Assembly: GCA_013151035.1 (NCBI GenBank)
Contig: JAADJB010000020.1
Coordinates: 1-63,216, forward strand
DNA length: 63,216 nucleotides
Origin: Gammaproteobacteria bacterium
GTDB taxonomy: Bacteria; Pseudomonadota; Gammaproteobacteria; JAADJB01
Direction: 5' to 3'
Below are positions 32,172 through 41,864 of the stretch, one piece after another (position 1 is the first letter of the stretch; each line of letters starts with the position of its first letter). The position numbers were made by a program, and so were the translations under genes. The notes under the pieces were generated by a model. It was not told where the DNA came from and searched no databases. It worked only from the letters and a program-made list of their open reading frames with translations.

Positions 32172-34778
32172 ATGAGTAACAATGATTTCAGCACCTATCT
32201 AAAAAAGAAAATTCTCATTGTGGTCTCTGTTGGTTTACTTCTGTCATGCCTAGGTGTTACAGCAATCGGTATATGGCCTCTATACAATCAACTTAAAACA
32301 CAACAATATGATCGCCTTTTTTTTGCGGTTAAAACAAGAACCATGTTGATTGAGCAATTTCTGGAAAAGGCACGAGAAACCGCAAAACAGATCACCAGTC
32401 GTTCTAAAGCCCGTGAGGCTCTGGAAAAATATAACGCTCACAATATTAATCTCTTAGACTACCAAAAATTCTCTGCGCCCATCTTACGTGATGCTATAAA
32501 TTTGTCTGCATTTGCTGTTGGGATAACGCGACTAGATATCTATGGAAAACCGGCACTTCAGATAGGTGTGCCAATCCCGGTAAGTTTTCTACAAATTTCT
32601 AATGCCATAGATACTGAACCAGCATTTAGTGGCCCGATAACGATTGGAAATGAAATGTTTATTGTGGTGAGTGCGCCAATTATAAACAGAGATAAAAAAC
32701 ACGTGGGCACGGATGTCGTACTTTTTACCGTTTCAACATTGCGGGATATTGTCCAGAATTACACTGGATTAGGTGCCACAGGAGAAACTGTTCTGGGACG
32801 ATATACACCTGATGAAAAAGCGGAATTGTTTTTTAAGTTGCGTTTCGAAAAACAATCAAAAATAAAATCACTTCAGCTTCAAAATTTAGCCGTTGCGCAG
32901 CAGGCTAGAAATAATATTAGTGAGTTTGCTGAAAAACGCACTGTAGAGTTACTCAATAATACAGATGAGTTAGCAGCTTATGGCTTTATTAAAAGCGTTG
33001 ACTGGATCATCATTGTTAGAATGACGAAAGAGGAACTTTTCGCAACCGTTACCCGGAAAGTATTAACTAATGTTCTAATTATTATTTTACTGGTTATCCC
33101 TCTGTTCTTAATCGGACTTGTTCTTCTACTCCGTCCCCTTTCCGATCGAATACTGATTCATGTTGAGACCTTGCAGCGAGAAATAAGCGCTAAAGAAAAT
33201 GCCACACGGAAACTGGAACTGGCAGAAAAAAATCTACAGGATGAAAAAGAACAATTAAGTGTCACATTAAGTTCGATTGGAGATGGTGTTATTGCTACTG
33301 ATCTTGACGCTCGTATTGTACTAATTAATAAGGTCGCCGAGCATTTAACGGGCTGGAGTAAGCAGCAGGCGATTGGTCAGCCATTAGATAAAGTATTCAA
33401 TATTGTTAATGGGAAAACTGATGATCCATGTGACAATCTTGTTTACAAAGTTGTTGCTTCAGAAAAGACTATCGAACTGGATGATGATGCAGTTCTAATT
33501 AACAAGGGGGGAGTTAAATACCGGGTTGCTGATAGCTGTGCACCAATAAGAAATGAAACGGGGGATCTTTTGGGTGTTATCATTGTGTTTCGCGACATGA
33601 CTGAACAATACAAGACCGAAGAAGCTTTACGCCGCTCACAGAAGATGGATGCCATCGGTCAAATTTCCGGTGGCATCGCCCATGATTTCAATAATCAGCT
33701 TGCAGTCATCATCGGTTACCTGGACTTTTTGCACGAATCTACAGCCAATGATAAAAAGTTGCACGAGTGGGTAGAAACTGCTCGCCGGGCCACAATGCGG
33801 TGTATAGACTTAACTCGGCAATTGTTGGCTTTTACCCGCAATCACAGCAAGGAAAAAAAGCGGGTGAATCTCAATACCATTTTCAAGGAACTGGAAACCA
33901 TGATTGCACGATCAATCACTCCAGCAATTGAGATAGAGTATCGTTTATCTGACACCTTATGGCTAACTGAAATAGATCCCGGTGATTTTCAGGATGTTAT
34001 TTTGAATCTGGTTATCAATGCTCGTGATGCAATGCCAGATGGCGGTAAGCTGCTTATTGAAACTACAAATAAAATGCTGGATGCAAATGCTACTGCGCTT
34101 AATCCAGATGTTCGGCCCGGTGACTTCGTGCAATTAATGTTGAGCGACACCGGGGTCGGCATGGATAAGGCCATACAGGAACATATTTTTGAGCCTTTTT
34201 ATACCACTAAACCGAAGGGCAAAGGAACCGGGCTGGGAATGTCGATGGTCTACGGTTTTGTGAAACGCTCTAGTGGATTCATCAATGTTTATTCAGAAAA
34301 AAATGTTGGCACTACGCTGCGACTGTATTTTCCTCATGCTGTTGCAACTGAAGACGATGTTGTTAAAAAACATATAACGGAGGAAGAACCACCGTTAGGA
34401 AGTGAAACTATATTGATAGTTGATGATGAAGTTGATTTATTGCATCTGGCGGATCAATATTTAACAGACCTAGGGTATCGCACTTATCTGGCAGAAAATG
34501 CCAGTCAGGCACTGGCGATACTGGCTAAAGAAAAGGGCATTGATTTACTGTTTAGCGATGTGGTGATGCCTGGGTCCATGAATGGTTATGAACTGGCACA
34601 ACAAGCGACGGAGCAGAAGATGGATCTAAAAGTATTGCTGACCTCTGGTTTTACCTCAAAAACAATTTTCCAGACTGGACAACAGCAATTTTCCATGCGG
34701 CTGCTAGACAAACCCTACCGCAAGATAGATTTGGCTAAGCGTATTCGGCAGACGCTTGATGGCAAAAAGCTTTCATAG
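32172..34778 (+). CDS. Hybrid sensor histidine kinase / response regulator with PAS domain
   Basis: This 868-residue protein runs in order: TM1 (about 12-32), periplasmic sensor domain (about 33-295), TM2 (about 300-322), coiled linker, PAS (about 355-475), and histidine kinase with phospho-acceptor His504 in GGIAHDFNNQ. The ATPase N-box is NLVINARDAMP and the G-box GTGLGMSMVYG. A C-terminal receiver domain has Asp796 in LFSDVVMPG. This is the cell-cycle-kinase-like hybrid class, with no DNA-binding output. I chose the ATG at 32172; a GTG at 32148 is possible. It lies 111 bp after soeC in the same direction and might sense sulfur or redox state, which is speculative. Confidence 0.88.
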   Translation: MSNNDFSTYLKKKILIVVSVGLLLSCLGVTAIGIWPLYNQLKTQQYDRLFFAVKTRTMLIEQFLEKARETAKQITSRSKAREALEKYNAHNINLLDYQKFSAPILRDAINLSAFAVGITRLDIYGKPALQIGVPIPVSFLQISNAIDTEPAFSGPITIGNEMFIVVSAPIINRDKKHVGTDVVLFTVSTLRDIVQNYTGLGATGETVLGRYTPDEKAELFFKLRFEKQSKIKSLQLQNLAVAQQARNNISEFAEKRTVELLNNTDELAAYGFIKSVDWIIIVRMTKEELFATVTRKVLTNVLIIILLVIPLFLIGLVLLLRPLSDRILIHVETLQREISAKENATRKLELAEKNLQDEKEQLSVTLSSIGDGVIATDLDARIVLINKVAEHLTGWSKQQAIGQPLDKVFNIVNGKTDDPCDNLVYKVVASEKTIELDDDAVLINKGGVKYRVADSCAPIRNETGDLLGVIIVFRDMTEQYKTEEALRRSQKMDAIGQISGGIAHDFNNQLAVIIGYLDFLHESTANDKKLHEWVETARRATMRCIDLTRQLLAFTRNHSKEKKRVNLNTIFKELETMIARSITPAIEIEYRLSDTLWLTEIDPGDFQDVILNLVINARDAMPDGGKLLIETTNKMLDANATALNPDVRPGDFVQLMLSDTGVGMDKAIQEHIFEPFYTTKPKGKGTGLGMSMVYGFVKRSSGFINVYSEKNVGTTLRLYFPHAVATEDDVVKKHITEEEPPLGSETILIVDDEVDLLHLADQYLTDLGYRTYLAENASQALAILAKEKGIDLLFSDVVMPGSMNGYELAQQATEQKMDLKVLLTSGFTSKTIFQTGQQQFSMRLLDKPYRKIDLAKRIRQTLDGKKLS

Positions 34779-34913
34779 TCTCAACCTGTTAATAAATTAC
34801 CTCGACACAGTGCAAGCCGAATTTATATTATAACCGCGTTATGAATGGACGTTGCCGTATGGGTTTATACGTCCTATACACTCCACAAAAAAACCGACAA
34901 ACCCATGCCCCTG

Positions 34914-35324
34914 TTATGGTCTCAACTGTTGTTTCAACAACCTGTAACGGGCGGCATATTCTTGCGTACCCGCTTGAGCAATCACACTATCCAGCTGTTT
35001 AAGGTAATCCACTGCACTAATCCTGTCATCCAGCTTGAGTGAGACTTCGGTCAGATTAATCAGAGCCTCGGCCTGCCCCTGACGATATTGTTGCTGCTGA
35101 TAGATAGCCAGGCTCTTACCAAACATCCAGCTGGCACCTTTGTAGTTCCCCTCACGATAGGACTGAACACCTATACGCATATACTTACTCGCCATCTCAA
35201 TACGACTGGAGAAAAACCCTGTGCTGGATTCAGCATTATTGGATGGTATCGGTGCCTGTGAGCTACAGGCTGTGACAGATAGCATTAGCAATAAAATCTG
35301 GCAATGACGCAAGACGCTATTCAT
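34914..35324 (-). CDS. Small TPR-like lipoprotein of the Mla-type locus
   Basis: This 136-residue protein has a lipoprotein signal peptide (LLMLSVTAC, lipid Cys20). It then forms helical pairs resembling one or two tetratricopeptide repeats (GVQSYREGNYKGASWMFGKS; GQAEALINLTEVSLKLDD). It overlaps the mlaD-like gene by 8 bp, so it belongs to the transporter operon, perhaps as an outer-membrane partner in place of MlaA/VacJ. No family was recognised. Confidence 0.72.
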   Translation of the reverse strand: MNSVLRHCQILLLMLSVTACSSQAPIPSNNAESSTGFFSSRIEMASKYMRIGVQSYREGNYKGASWMFGKSLAIYQQQQYRQGQAEALINLTEVSLKLDDRISAVDYLKQLDSVIAQAGTQEYAARYRLLKQQLRP

Positions 35325-36330
35325 CAGCTGTTCCCTTGATCAAGGTCTGAGTCGATGGCTTTTTAACCACGCCGTCCAATGGCCAGGAGGTCTCAATCGC
35401 GGTTAATACACGTTCAAACTGTTCCATCAATAAATTAACTCGCAATAACATATCGGGATAATTGGTCATCTGCGCGCCCACATCATCAAGTTGATGATGG
35501 AGTGTGCCGACTGTCTGCTGCATACCACCAATCATGCCGCGTATATCCTTTATTACTGGCTCACCCTGCTCTGCCAACACAGCAGAAAAACGGGTTAATG
35601 GTTTAAGTTCCAACATGCGTTGCTCACCCTCTGTCAGCACCCGTTCCATAGAACTCATCATGGCGGATAGACGCAAACGAAACGCCTCAACCGAGGCTTC
35701 ATCATCAATCACAATTAAAGCAGTTAAACGCTCTAAGCGAGACATTGCCTTGGCGGTATCCTCTACAATACCCGACAAACCTTGTAAACCCTCGGGACGA
35801 ATAATGCTATTCAATGAGACCAGGGTTTTTTGTAGCTCCATCAATGCAGGCACTGCAGTTGCAATCATATCCTCCAGTACTGCCTGATTTTTCACCGGTA
35901 TCGTACTGCCACCGATAATCATTCCACTCACTGCACTGCCGGGCACAATCTCAATGGAGGCATTACCCAATACCGATAAACGTCGCAGGGCCGCACTGGC
36001 ATCACGATAGATCCAACGCTGATAACGCTCAAAGACCTGCATCACCACCTTGATCTGATTATTCTCTGTCGGTTCAATCGAGCCAATATTCCCCACCTCA
36101 ATACCGGACATCATAACCTTACCTTCCTGGGTCACGCCCTGTGCATTCTGCACATAAAACACCAGATCAAAACGCGGCTCAAATAAATCCCGCATACCAC
36201 TACTAAAGAACAACAGCGCCAGCAGAACACCGGCACCAATCACAATAAAGAAACCAACCACGCGTTCCTTCTGGGTATAACTCAAACGATGAATATAATG
36301 AATCGTCGGATCGGGCGTTCTATCAGTCAT
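35317..36330 (-). CDS. mlaD: MCE/MlaD-family lipid transport protein
   Basis: This 337-residue protein has one N-terminal TM (about 22-42) then an MCE domain (about 50-130: FDLVFYVQNAQGVTQEGKVMM). A long helical C-terminal segment (about 160-310) follows that would form a tube or needle. It is longer than E. coli MlaD (183 aa), more like plant or mycobacterial-style single-MCE proteins. It should bind phospholipids between the membranes. Its start abuts the ATPase stop. Confidence 0.85.
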   Translation of the reverse strand: MTDRTPDPTIHYIHRLSYTQKERVVGFFIVIGAGVLLALLFFSSGMRDLFEPRFDLVFYVQNAQGVTQEGKVMMSGIEVGNIGSIEPTENNQIKVVMQVFERYQRWIYRDASAALRRLSVLGNASIEIVPGSAVSGMIIGGSTIPVKNQAVLEDMIATAVPALMELQKTLVSLNSIIRPEGLQGLSGIVEDTAKAMSRLERLTALIVIDDEASVEAFRLRLSAMMSSMERVLTEGEQRMLELKPLTRFSAVLAEQGEPVIKDIRGMIGGMQQTVGTLHHQLDDVGAQMTNYPDMLLRVNLLMEQFERVLTAIETSWPLDGVVKKPSTQTLIKGTADE

Positions 36331-37125
36331 CTACTCTACCATCTCATGTCTATGCCCCTGCCCCGCGGTACCTTGTATTACATCCGGGTGCAAGAAGGCT
36401 TGTATTTCCTGATCTGAATCATTCTCTAACTCGGACCAGGACTTGTAGTAACGCATCCCTTGCGGATGCGAAAAGATTATATTATCGGCATGCATACGAA
36501 TAAATGGAATATTATGCGTCACTACCACCAGGGTCAAACCATCCTTACGCACCAGATCCACCAGGTTGGCAAGAAAAACTTGTCGACACGGGGTATCCAG
36601 TGGCTCTGCCGGTTCATCAATCATTAATACCTCTGGCTCCAGGATCAATGCACGCGCCAGTGCTAACACCCTGTTTTGTGGCTCCGAGGCATGACCTGGT
36701 AACAAAGCCAGATCTTCAACCGAGCCTAATCTTTCGATCAGTGCGCGTGCCTTCGCCTCGACCTCTTCATCATTGCCCATGCCATGATAAAGCGCGGGTA
36801 ACATCACATTTCTCAAACCATTCATTACCGATAGCAGGGGGGCGGACTCAGTAATAAAACCGACCTTCTTACGCAGCTCCCACCAGACCTTTTCACCCGC
36901 ATGCCAGACATCCTTACCGAGTAAATGCAGCTCACCATCATAGGGTTTATCCACTGCACCTAGTGCTCTAAGATAAGTGGTCTTGCCACAATTATAAGGC
37001 CCCATCAGACAGGTAATGGTATGGCTATCAATCACACAATCCAGTGGCCGGGGCTCCCACAGTTGATTAGCACTACGATCAGGGACCAAGCCCTTGGCCT
37101 CAATGACGATGCGCTGATTCTTCAT
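36331..37125 (-). CDS. mlaF: ABC transporter ATPase, MlaF-like with a degenerate signature
   Basis: This 264-residue ATPase has Walker A GPYNCGKTT (42-50), Walker B VLMIDEPAEPLD (about 170-181) and H-loop VVVTHN. The ABC signature, normally LSGGQ, reads ASEPQNRVLALARAL, so the Ser-Gly-Gly core is missing. It overlaps the permease by 4 bp and abuts mlaD. With MlaE it should drive lipid movement, but hydrolysis may be altered. A Q-loop is seen near FITES. Confidence 0.83.
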   Translation of the reverse strand: MKNQRIVIEAKGLVPDRSANQLWEPRPLDCVIDSHTITCLMGPYNCGKTTYLRALGAVDKPYDGELHLLGKDVWHAGEKVWWELRKKVGFITESAPLLSVMNGLRNVMLPALYHGMGNDEEVEAKARALIERLGSVEDLALLPGHASEPQNRVLALARALILEPEVLMIDEPAEPLDTPCRQVFLANLVDLVRKDGLTLVVVTHNIPFIRMHADNIIFSHPQGMRYYKSWSELENDSDQEIQAFLHPDVIQGTAGQGHRHEMVE

Positions 37126-37904
37126 CGTGTTGCCGCCACAATCAAACCATCCAGAATAAAGATCATCACCAGGGCATTAATCATTGCACTTTGCGTTTGC
37201 TGCGGTAACTCAGTAGGTGAATGCCGCACACGAAAACCATGAAAACAGGCGGTTGAACCAATAATCAAACCAAACATCAGATTCTTCAGGATAAAAATGG
37301 CAATCAATGGCCCCTCAAAGGTACTCAACAAGGGTTCCATATAGCCGAAATATCGATTGGAGATAAAGAAACCACTAAACAGGATACCACCGAGCACGGC
37401 AATGCCGGAAAAATAAACCGCTAACATCAGTTGTGATACTGCAACGGCAATCAAACGCGGCGTAACAAAAAAGGTACTGGCATGAATCCCCAGTAATTCC
37501 AGTGACTCAATCTCCTTGCGTAGCTGCATCCCACCCAGATCCACCGTAATGGCTGAACCCACACGTCCGATCAATACAATCGCCGTCAACAGCACACTGA
37601 ACTCATTCACCATCACGGTAACCAACGCCCGACTCACATCAGCCGCCGAACTGACATCACCGAGCAGCACAATAATCTCTGAGGTGACACCCATGGCAAC
37701 CACTGCGCCTAACAGCGTAATCGCGGGTAGCGTATCGATACCGGTAAAGATAAACTGATTTAACAAAGAGCCGGAAAAGGCATATTTTGCTGGCGCACCA
37801 ATGCTACTCCAACCACGAACAGCACGCAGAATAAAGGCACTCAAATAAACGAAATATAATGCCCGATCTATTGCCCAGCGACCCAGGCTATCGATACTAT
37901 GCAC
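37122..37904 (-). CDS. mlaE: MlaE-family ABC permease
   Basis: This 260-residue inner-membrane permease has about five TM helices. The MlaE hallmarks are QFIFTGIDTLPAITLLGAVVA and a central AIVLIGRVGSAITVDLGGMQ with ELLGIHAS. It is first in a four-gene operon (permease, ATPase, MCE, lipoprotein). No MlaB (STAS) or MlaC gene is present here. Confidence 0.88.
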   Translation of the reverse strand: MHSIDSLGRWAIDRALYFVYLSAFILRAVRGWSSIGAPAKYAFSGSLLNQFIFTGIDTLPAITLLGAVVAMGVTSEIIVLLGDVSSAADVSRALVTVMVNEFSVLLTAIVLIGRVGSAITVDLGGMQLRKEIESLELLGIHASTFFVTPRLIAVAVSQLMLAVYFSGIAVLGGILFSGFFISNRYFGYMEPLLSTFEGPLIAIFILKNLMFGLIIGSTACFHGFRVRHSPTELPQQTQSAMINALVMIFILDGLIVAATR

Positions 37905-38217
37905 TCAGGCCTCCCAGGATACCCATAGCGTGAGCCCCCCCAGCCCGTGTTTTTATAACCTACAATGTAATGAAGTGGTTATTGTTTTGCAATGAAAATC
38001 GTTTCTGGTGCGCAATGCGCGCCATTACCCTCCCCGAAACCAACAACCTCGTTCATTTGGTAGGGTGCGTACCACGCACCATCCTCTTTTGGTGCGCAAT
38101 GCGCACCCTACCTCACTCCTGCCAAGGGACCTGCTGCTAATTATTATGATAAAATCACTCACTACTTGATATGAATCATCATTCCTCAGTACGCATTACT
38201 TTAGATTAGCATCTAAT
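37905..38217. other. 313-bp divergent spacer between mlaE and moaA with three family A repeats
   Basis: Copies of the family A repeat lie at 38006-38029 (diverged), 38059-38080 (inverted) and 38089-38112. A small hairpin, TTAGAT-TAGC-ATCTAA (38201-38216), ends one base before the moaA ATG and no SD is visible there. I see no gene and no convincing Moco riboswitch. Confidence 0.6.
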
Positions 38218-39210
38218 ATGAATATAGCATCGACACTCATTGACCCCTTTAATCGTTCCATCGATTATGTGCGCCTGTCGGTTACTGACCGTTGTGATTT
38301 ACGTTGTTTTTATTGCATGCCTGAAGGCTTTGACGACTATGAAGAACCCGAACATTGGCTCAACTTTGATGAGATCGAGCGTGTCATCGCGGCCTTTGGT
38401 CGACTCGGTGTCTCCAGGGTACGCATTACCGGGGGTGAACCGCTAGTACGTAAGAATATCCCGCAACTGGCACAACGCCTCACCCGATTAAAAGGGATTG
38501 ATGACCTGTCACTCAGCACCAATGCGACACGTCTGGCGAAACATGCTGAAGACTTGTATCAATCGGGTATCTCCCGCATCAATGTCAGTCTCGATACCCT
38601 GAAACCCGAGCGTTTTAAACAAATCACCAAGGGTAATCTGGATAAGGTAGTGCGCGGTCTAATGGCGGCCAAAGTAACGGGCATCTCACCCATCAAGATC
38701 AATATGGTCATTATGCGCGGCATTAATGATGATGAGGTCGAAGACATGGTGGAATTCTGTCTGCAACACGGCTTCACCCTGCGCTTCATTGAGACCATGC
38801 CGATGGGCGATACCGGCAGGGATATTGCCAATAAATACTTTATTGATTTGCAAACCATTCGGCAACGACTGGAACAACGCTACAAATTAATACCCGGTGT
38901 GATGCCCGGTGGTGGCCCGGCACGCTATGTGCAGATCGCCAATACCGATCTGCATATTGGCTTCATTACCCCGATGTCGCAACACTTTTGTGAGACCTGT
39001 AACCGTGTACGCCTGTCCGCAGACGGCACGCTATACCTGTGCCTGGGGCAGGAGCACAAATTTGAGCTGCGCCCCCTGTTACGCGCGGGGATCAGCGATG
39101 CTGAATTGGAACAGGCGATTCGTAGCGCTATTGCACAGAAACCGGAACGCCATGAGTTTAATGACAAGCCCGAACAGGTGGTTCGGTTTATGTCGATGAC
39201 GGGTGGGTGA
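38218..39210 (+). CDS. moaA: GTP 3',8-cyclase (molybdenum cofactor biosynthesis)
   Basis: This 330-residue radical-SAM enzyme converts GTP to 3',8-cH2GTP, the first step to molybdopterin, which SoeA needs. The N-terminal cluster is Cys26, Cys30, Cys33 (CDLRCFYC). RITGGEPLVRK binds SAM. The C-terminal cluster is Cys258, Cys261 and Cys275 (FCETCNRVRLSADG, YLCLG). The C-terminal Gly-Gly needed for activity is present (SMTGG). It is complete and monocistronic; no other moa gene is adjacent. Confidence 0.95.
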   Translation: MNIASTLIDPFNRSIDYVRLSVTDRCDLRCFYCMPEGFDDYEEPEHWLNFDEIERVIAAFGRLGVSRVRITGGEPLVRKNIPQLAQRLTRLKGIDDLSLSTNATRLAKHAEDLYQSGISRINVSLDTLKPERFKQITKGNLDKVVRGLMAAKVTGISPIKINMVIMRGINDDEVEDMVEFCLQHGFTLRFIETMPMGDTGRDIANKYFIDLQTIRQRLEQRYKLIPGVMPGGGPARYVQIANTDLHIGFITPMSQHFCETCNRVRLSADGTLYLCLGQEHKFELRPLLRAGISDAELEQAIRSAIAQKPERHEFNDKPEQVVRFMSMTGG

Positions 39211-39211
39211 G

Positions 39212-39490
39212 CCGAAACCGAATGTTCAGTGAACATTCGCAGTTCGGCGAACGACTGCACACGATGTGCAGGCTGGGGCCTAGGTAAAATCACAATAAAA
39301 TCACAATACCTCGCCAGGGATGGCGAAATACCCCCTCAGGCAGATGCACGTTCCGAAACCGAATGTTCAGTGAACATTCGCAGTTCGGCGAACGACTGCA
39401 CACGATGTGCAGGCTGGGGCCTAGGTAAAATCACAATTCGCCAGGGATGGCGAAATACCCCCTCAGGCAGATGCACGTTCCGAAGCCGAA
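39212..39490. repeat. Tandem repeat of a highly structured 127-141 bp unit
   Basis: Unit 1 is 39212-39352, unit 2 is 39353-39479, and a third copy breaks off after about 11 bp. The two units are nearly identical. Unit 1 carries 14 extra bases that duplicate AAAATCACAAT. Each unit holds GAATGTTCA/TGAACATTC, GTTCG/CGAAC, CTGCACA/TGTGCAG and TCGCC/GGCGA hairpins. An open frame crosses it, but the palindromes argue for an RNA- or DNA-level element. Confidence 0.85.
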
Positions 39491-39527
39491 TATCCAGCAC
39501 CCAAAAACCCCGAACCCAACCTCCTGC

Positions 39528-39548
39528 GGTGCGTAATACGCACCCTAC
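39528..39548 (-). repeat. Family A repeat at the 3' end of the cyclase gene
   Basis: GGTGCGTAATACGCACC followed by CTAC. The TAG stop of the cyclase (39545-39547 on the minus strand) comes from this repeat. Confidence 0.8.
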
Positions 39549-41857
39549 TTGCTGGTCAGTGTCGTCACTCCATCCCAATCATCAGGTGGTGGGGTCTCCA
39601 GATAGTGACGACAACGCGTAATATATTCTTCACAGGTCTTGTCATTCGGATGTTGCTCAAGACTCTCTTCCAGTAATGCCTTTGCGGTAGAAAAATCATG
39701 CCCCTGAAAAGCTGTTATCGCCTCTTGCCAGCGTATCAGATAGGCTTCATTATCCCGCTCGCCCTTGCGACAACAGAGTTCATAAATACGAATAGGCACC
39801 TTCTTGCCTTTAACCCGTACCAGATCCAGGAAACGGAAATCAAAATGTTCCTGCACCTGTTCGTAGCTCGCTTCGCTGACGACAATATCCACGCCATACA
39901 TCTTGCTCAGGCCTTCTAACCGTGATGCCAGATTCACGTTATCACCTAACGCGGTATAGGCAAAACGAAAACTGGAACCCAGATTACCCACCACCACCTC
40001 GCCGGTATGCACACCCACACCGATCTTGATGGGAAACAGATGCGCCAGTTCCGGGCAACAATCGACCACATGATCCAGTGCCTCAATCATTATTATTGCA
40101 GTATTACAGGCATCCAGCGGATGATTTTCAGTGGGGTATGGTGCGCCAAACAATGCCATCACTGCATCACCAATATACTTATCCAGGGTACCATTATTAT
40201 CCAGCACCGCTGCTGTCATGGGGTCCATATAACAATTCAGAAAACGCGCTAATTGCTGCGGCGTAAGATTCTCCGAAAGATTGGTAAAACTACGGATATC
40301 TGAAAACAACAGGGTGATATTTTTATTCTCACCACCAAACTGCAATAACTCGGGATTCCTGGTCAACTGGTCCACCAAACCTGGATGCAAATAAGACTTA
40401 AAGGCAGAACGCACCGTTGAATAACTACGTTCAACGGCTACAGTAAAATAGAGCGTTAACATTAAATAGGACAAGAACCACGCCATCACAGGATAGATTA
40501 AAATAATCCACAATTGCTGATGTGCAAATAAATAATAATTAAGAACAACATAGGCGAGTAGCAGGGCAAGCGAGAATATAAAACGACCCAACATAGTGTT
40601 AAGGCGTGGTAACACTATGACCAATACCATGACCAGAATAAACATGGTGACCAGATCCAGTAGAATATCAATGTTAGTGCGTTGCAAAGGACGGCCATGT
40701 TGCATAATCGCCAAGGTCTCAGCCGATATCCCTGATTGATCATCCAACGACAGATTACTAATCATGTCAGCAAGAATATTGTCAGCAACATTGGCCTGTA
40801 TCTCCAGCCCTGGAAAAGTCGGCCCAAAGGGTGTGCTATGCGCGTCATAGACCCCAATTGCCGTCACCCCTAACAACACCAGCTTGCCCTCCAGGGCACC
40901 CGCAGGTGCTTTTCCATGCAAGACATCCACTGCGGAATAGGTGGGGATCGTTCCTCTAGGGCCACGATAATTAATGACCATGCTGCCACCCTCGTCCACC
41001 TTAACCTTATTGCCACCCACCGAGAGATGGGTCAAACCATACTCTTCGGCATAGACCACTAAAGGAGCATCGCCAAAATAATGCACAATGCCTTTTAATG
41101 CCAATGATGGATAGAACTGATCGTGATAACGCATCACCAACGGTGCCTTACGGATCACACCATCGGCACCCGGAGGGAAATTAAAATAACCAGCACCCAG
41201 ACCCACACCGGCAATCAAGGGAATATTAGTTTCCACTCCATAGGCATCACGCGCTGGAAAATCTTCCACCCGCGCACGGATTGCAGTCACCGCTGAACTA
41301 GCTAACAACAAGCTCTCTTCATCGATGGGTATCGGAGTCAGGTTCTCGATCTGTTTCTCGCTGGTATAAAAAAATTGCCCGTTGACGACGTTACCAAACT
41401 CCATAATGGTACCCGCCAAAACTTCATCTGCCGAGCGCATATCCACACCTTGCAATAACTGTTCATACAGATTGACATCCCGTGCCTTTCTCGCCTCAAT
41501 CTGCTCCATGATCAAATTACGTTCGGGTTCGGAAAAAACAATGTCCAGCGCAATCACAGCAGCCCCCTGCTGATTCATCGCCCTGATCATGTCAGCAATA
41601 ACGGTACGCGACCACGGCCAGCGCCCCACTGTCTCCAGACTAACATCATCCACTGCCACAATAACAACTTGGTTAGTGACTGCAATCGGGCCACGCATAC
41701 GGAAACGCGCATCCAGCAGACGACCTTCGATATCGGTCAAGGATTGGGAATCAGAGAAATAGGCAGCCAGACAGATAACAAAAATAATAAAGCCTATCAG
41801 ATAACTGGTTAGCTGAATCTTGCGTGGACTGGGTGGTGGTTTTAAGTGTGCATCCAT
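39545..41857 (-). CDS. CHASE2-domain adenylate/guanylate cyclase (class III)
   Basis: This 770-residue membrane sensor makes cAMP or cGMP. TM1 is at about 18-38. A periplasmic CHASE2 domain spans about 50-370 (PIAVTNQVVIVAVDDVSLETVGRWPW; MVINYRGPRGTIPTYSAVDVL). Three TMs lie at about 395-480. The class III cyclase domain spans about 505-690, with metal Asp520 in LLFSDIRSFT and Asp564 in YIGDAVMALFG. LDKYIGD carries the Lys usually linked to ATP specificity. A short C-terminal helical tail resembles a TPR stub. It is the last gene of a minus-strand operon with FecR and HYR genes. Confidence 0.9.
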   Translation of the reverse strand: MDAHLKPPPSPRKIQLTSYLIGFIIFVICLAAYFSDSQSLTDIEGRLLDARFRMRGPIAVTNQVVIVAVDDVSLETVGRWPWSRTVIADMIRAMNQQGAAVIALDIVFSEPERNLIMEQIEARKARDVNLYEQLLQGVDMRSADEVLAGTIMEFGNVVNGQFFYTSEKQIENLTPIPIDEESLLLASSAVTAIRARVEDFPARDAYGVETNIPLIAGVGLGAGYFNFPPGADGVIRKAPLVMRYHDQFYPSLALKGIVHYFGDAPLVVYAEEYGLTHLSVGGNKVKVDEGGSMVINYRGPRGTIPTYSAVDVLHGKAPAGALEGKLVLLGVTAIGVYDAHSTPFGPTFPGLEIQANVADNILADMISNLSLDDQSGISAETLAIMQHGRPLQRTNIDILLDLVTMFILVMVLVIVLPRLNTMLGRFIFSLALLLAYVVLNYYLFAHQQLWIILIYPVMAWFLSYLMLTLYFTVAVERSYSTVRSAFKSYLHPGLVDQLTRNPELLQFGGENKNITLLFSDIRSFTNLSENLTPQQLARFLNCYMDPMTAAVLDNNGTLDKYIGDAVMALFGAPYPTENHPLDACNTAIIMIEALDHVVDCCPELAHLFPIKIGVGVHTGEVVVGNLGSSFRFAYTALGDNVNLASRLEGLSKMYGVDIVVSEASYEQVQEHFDFRFLDLVRVKGKKVPIRIYELCCRKGERDNEAYLIRWQEAITAFQGHDFSTAKALLEESLEQHPNDKTCEEYITRCRHYLETPPPDDWDGVTTLTSK

Positions 41858-41864
41858 TGATTTA

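Noticed and set aside
39229-39621. 130-codon open frame with a repeated peptide
   Set aside because: The repetition follows from the tandem DNA repeat, it is full of palindromes, and it runs into the 3' end of the cyclase on the other strand.
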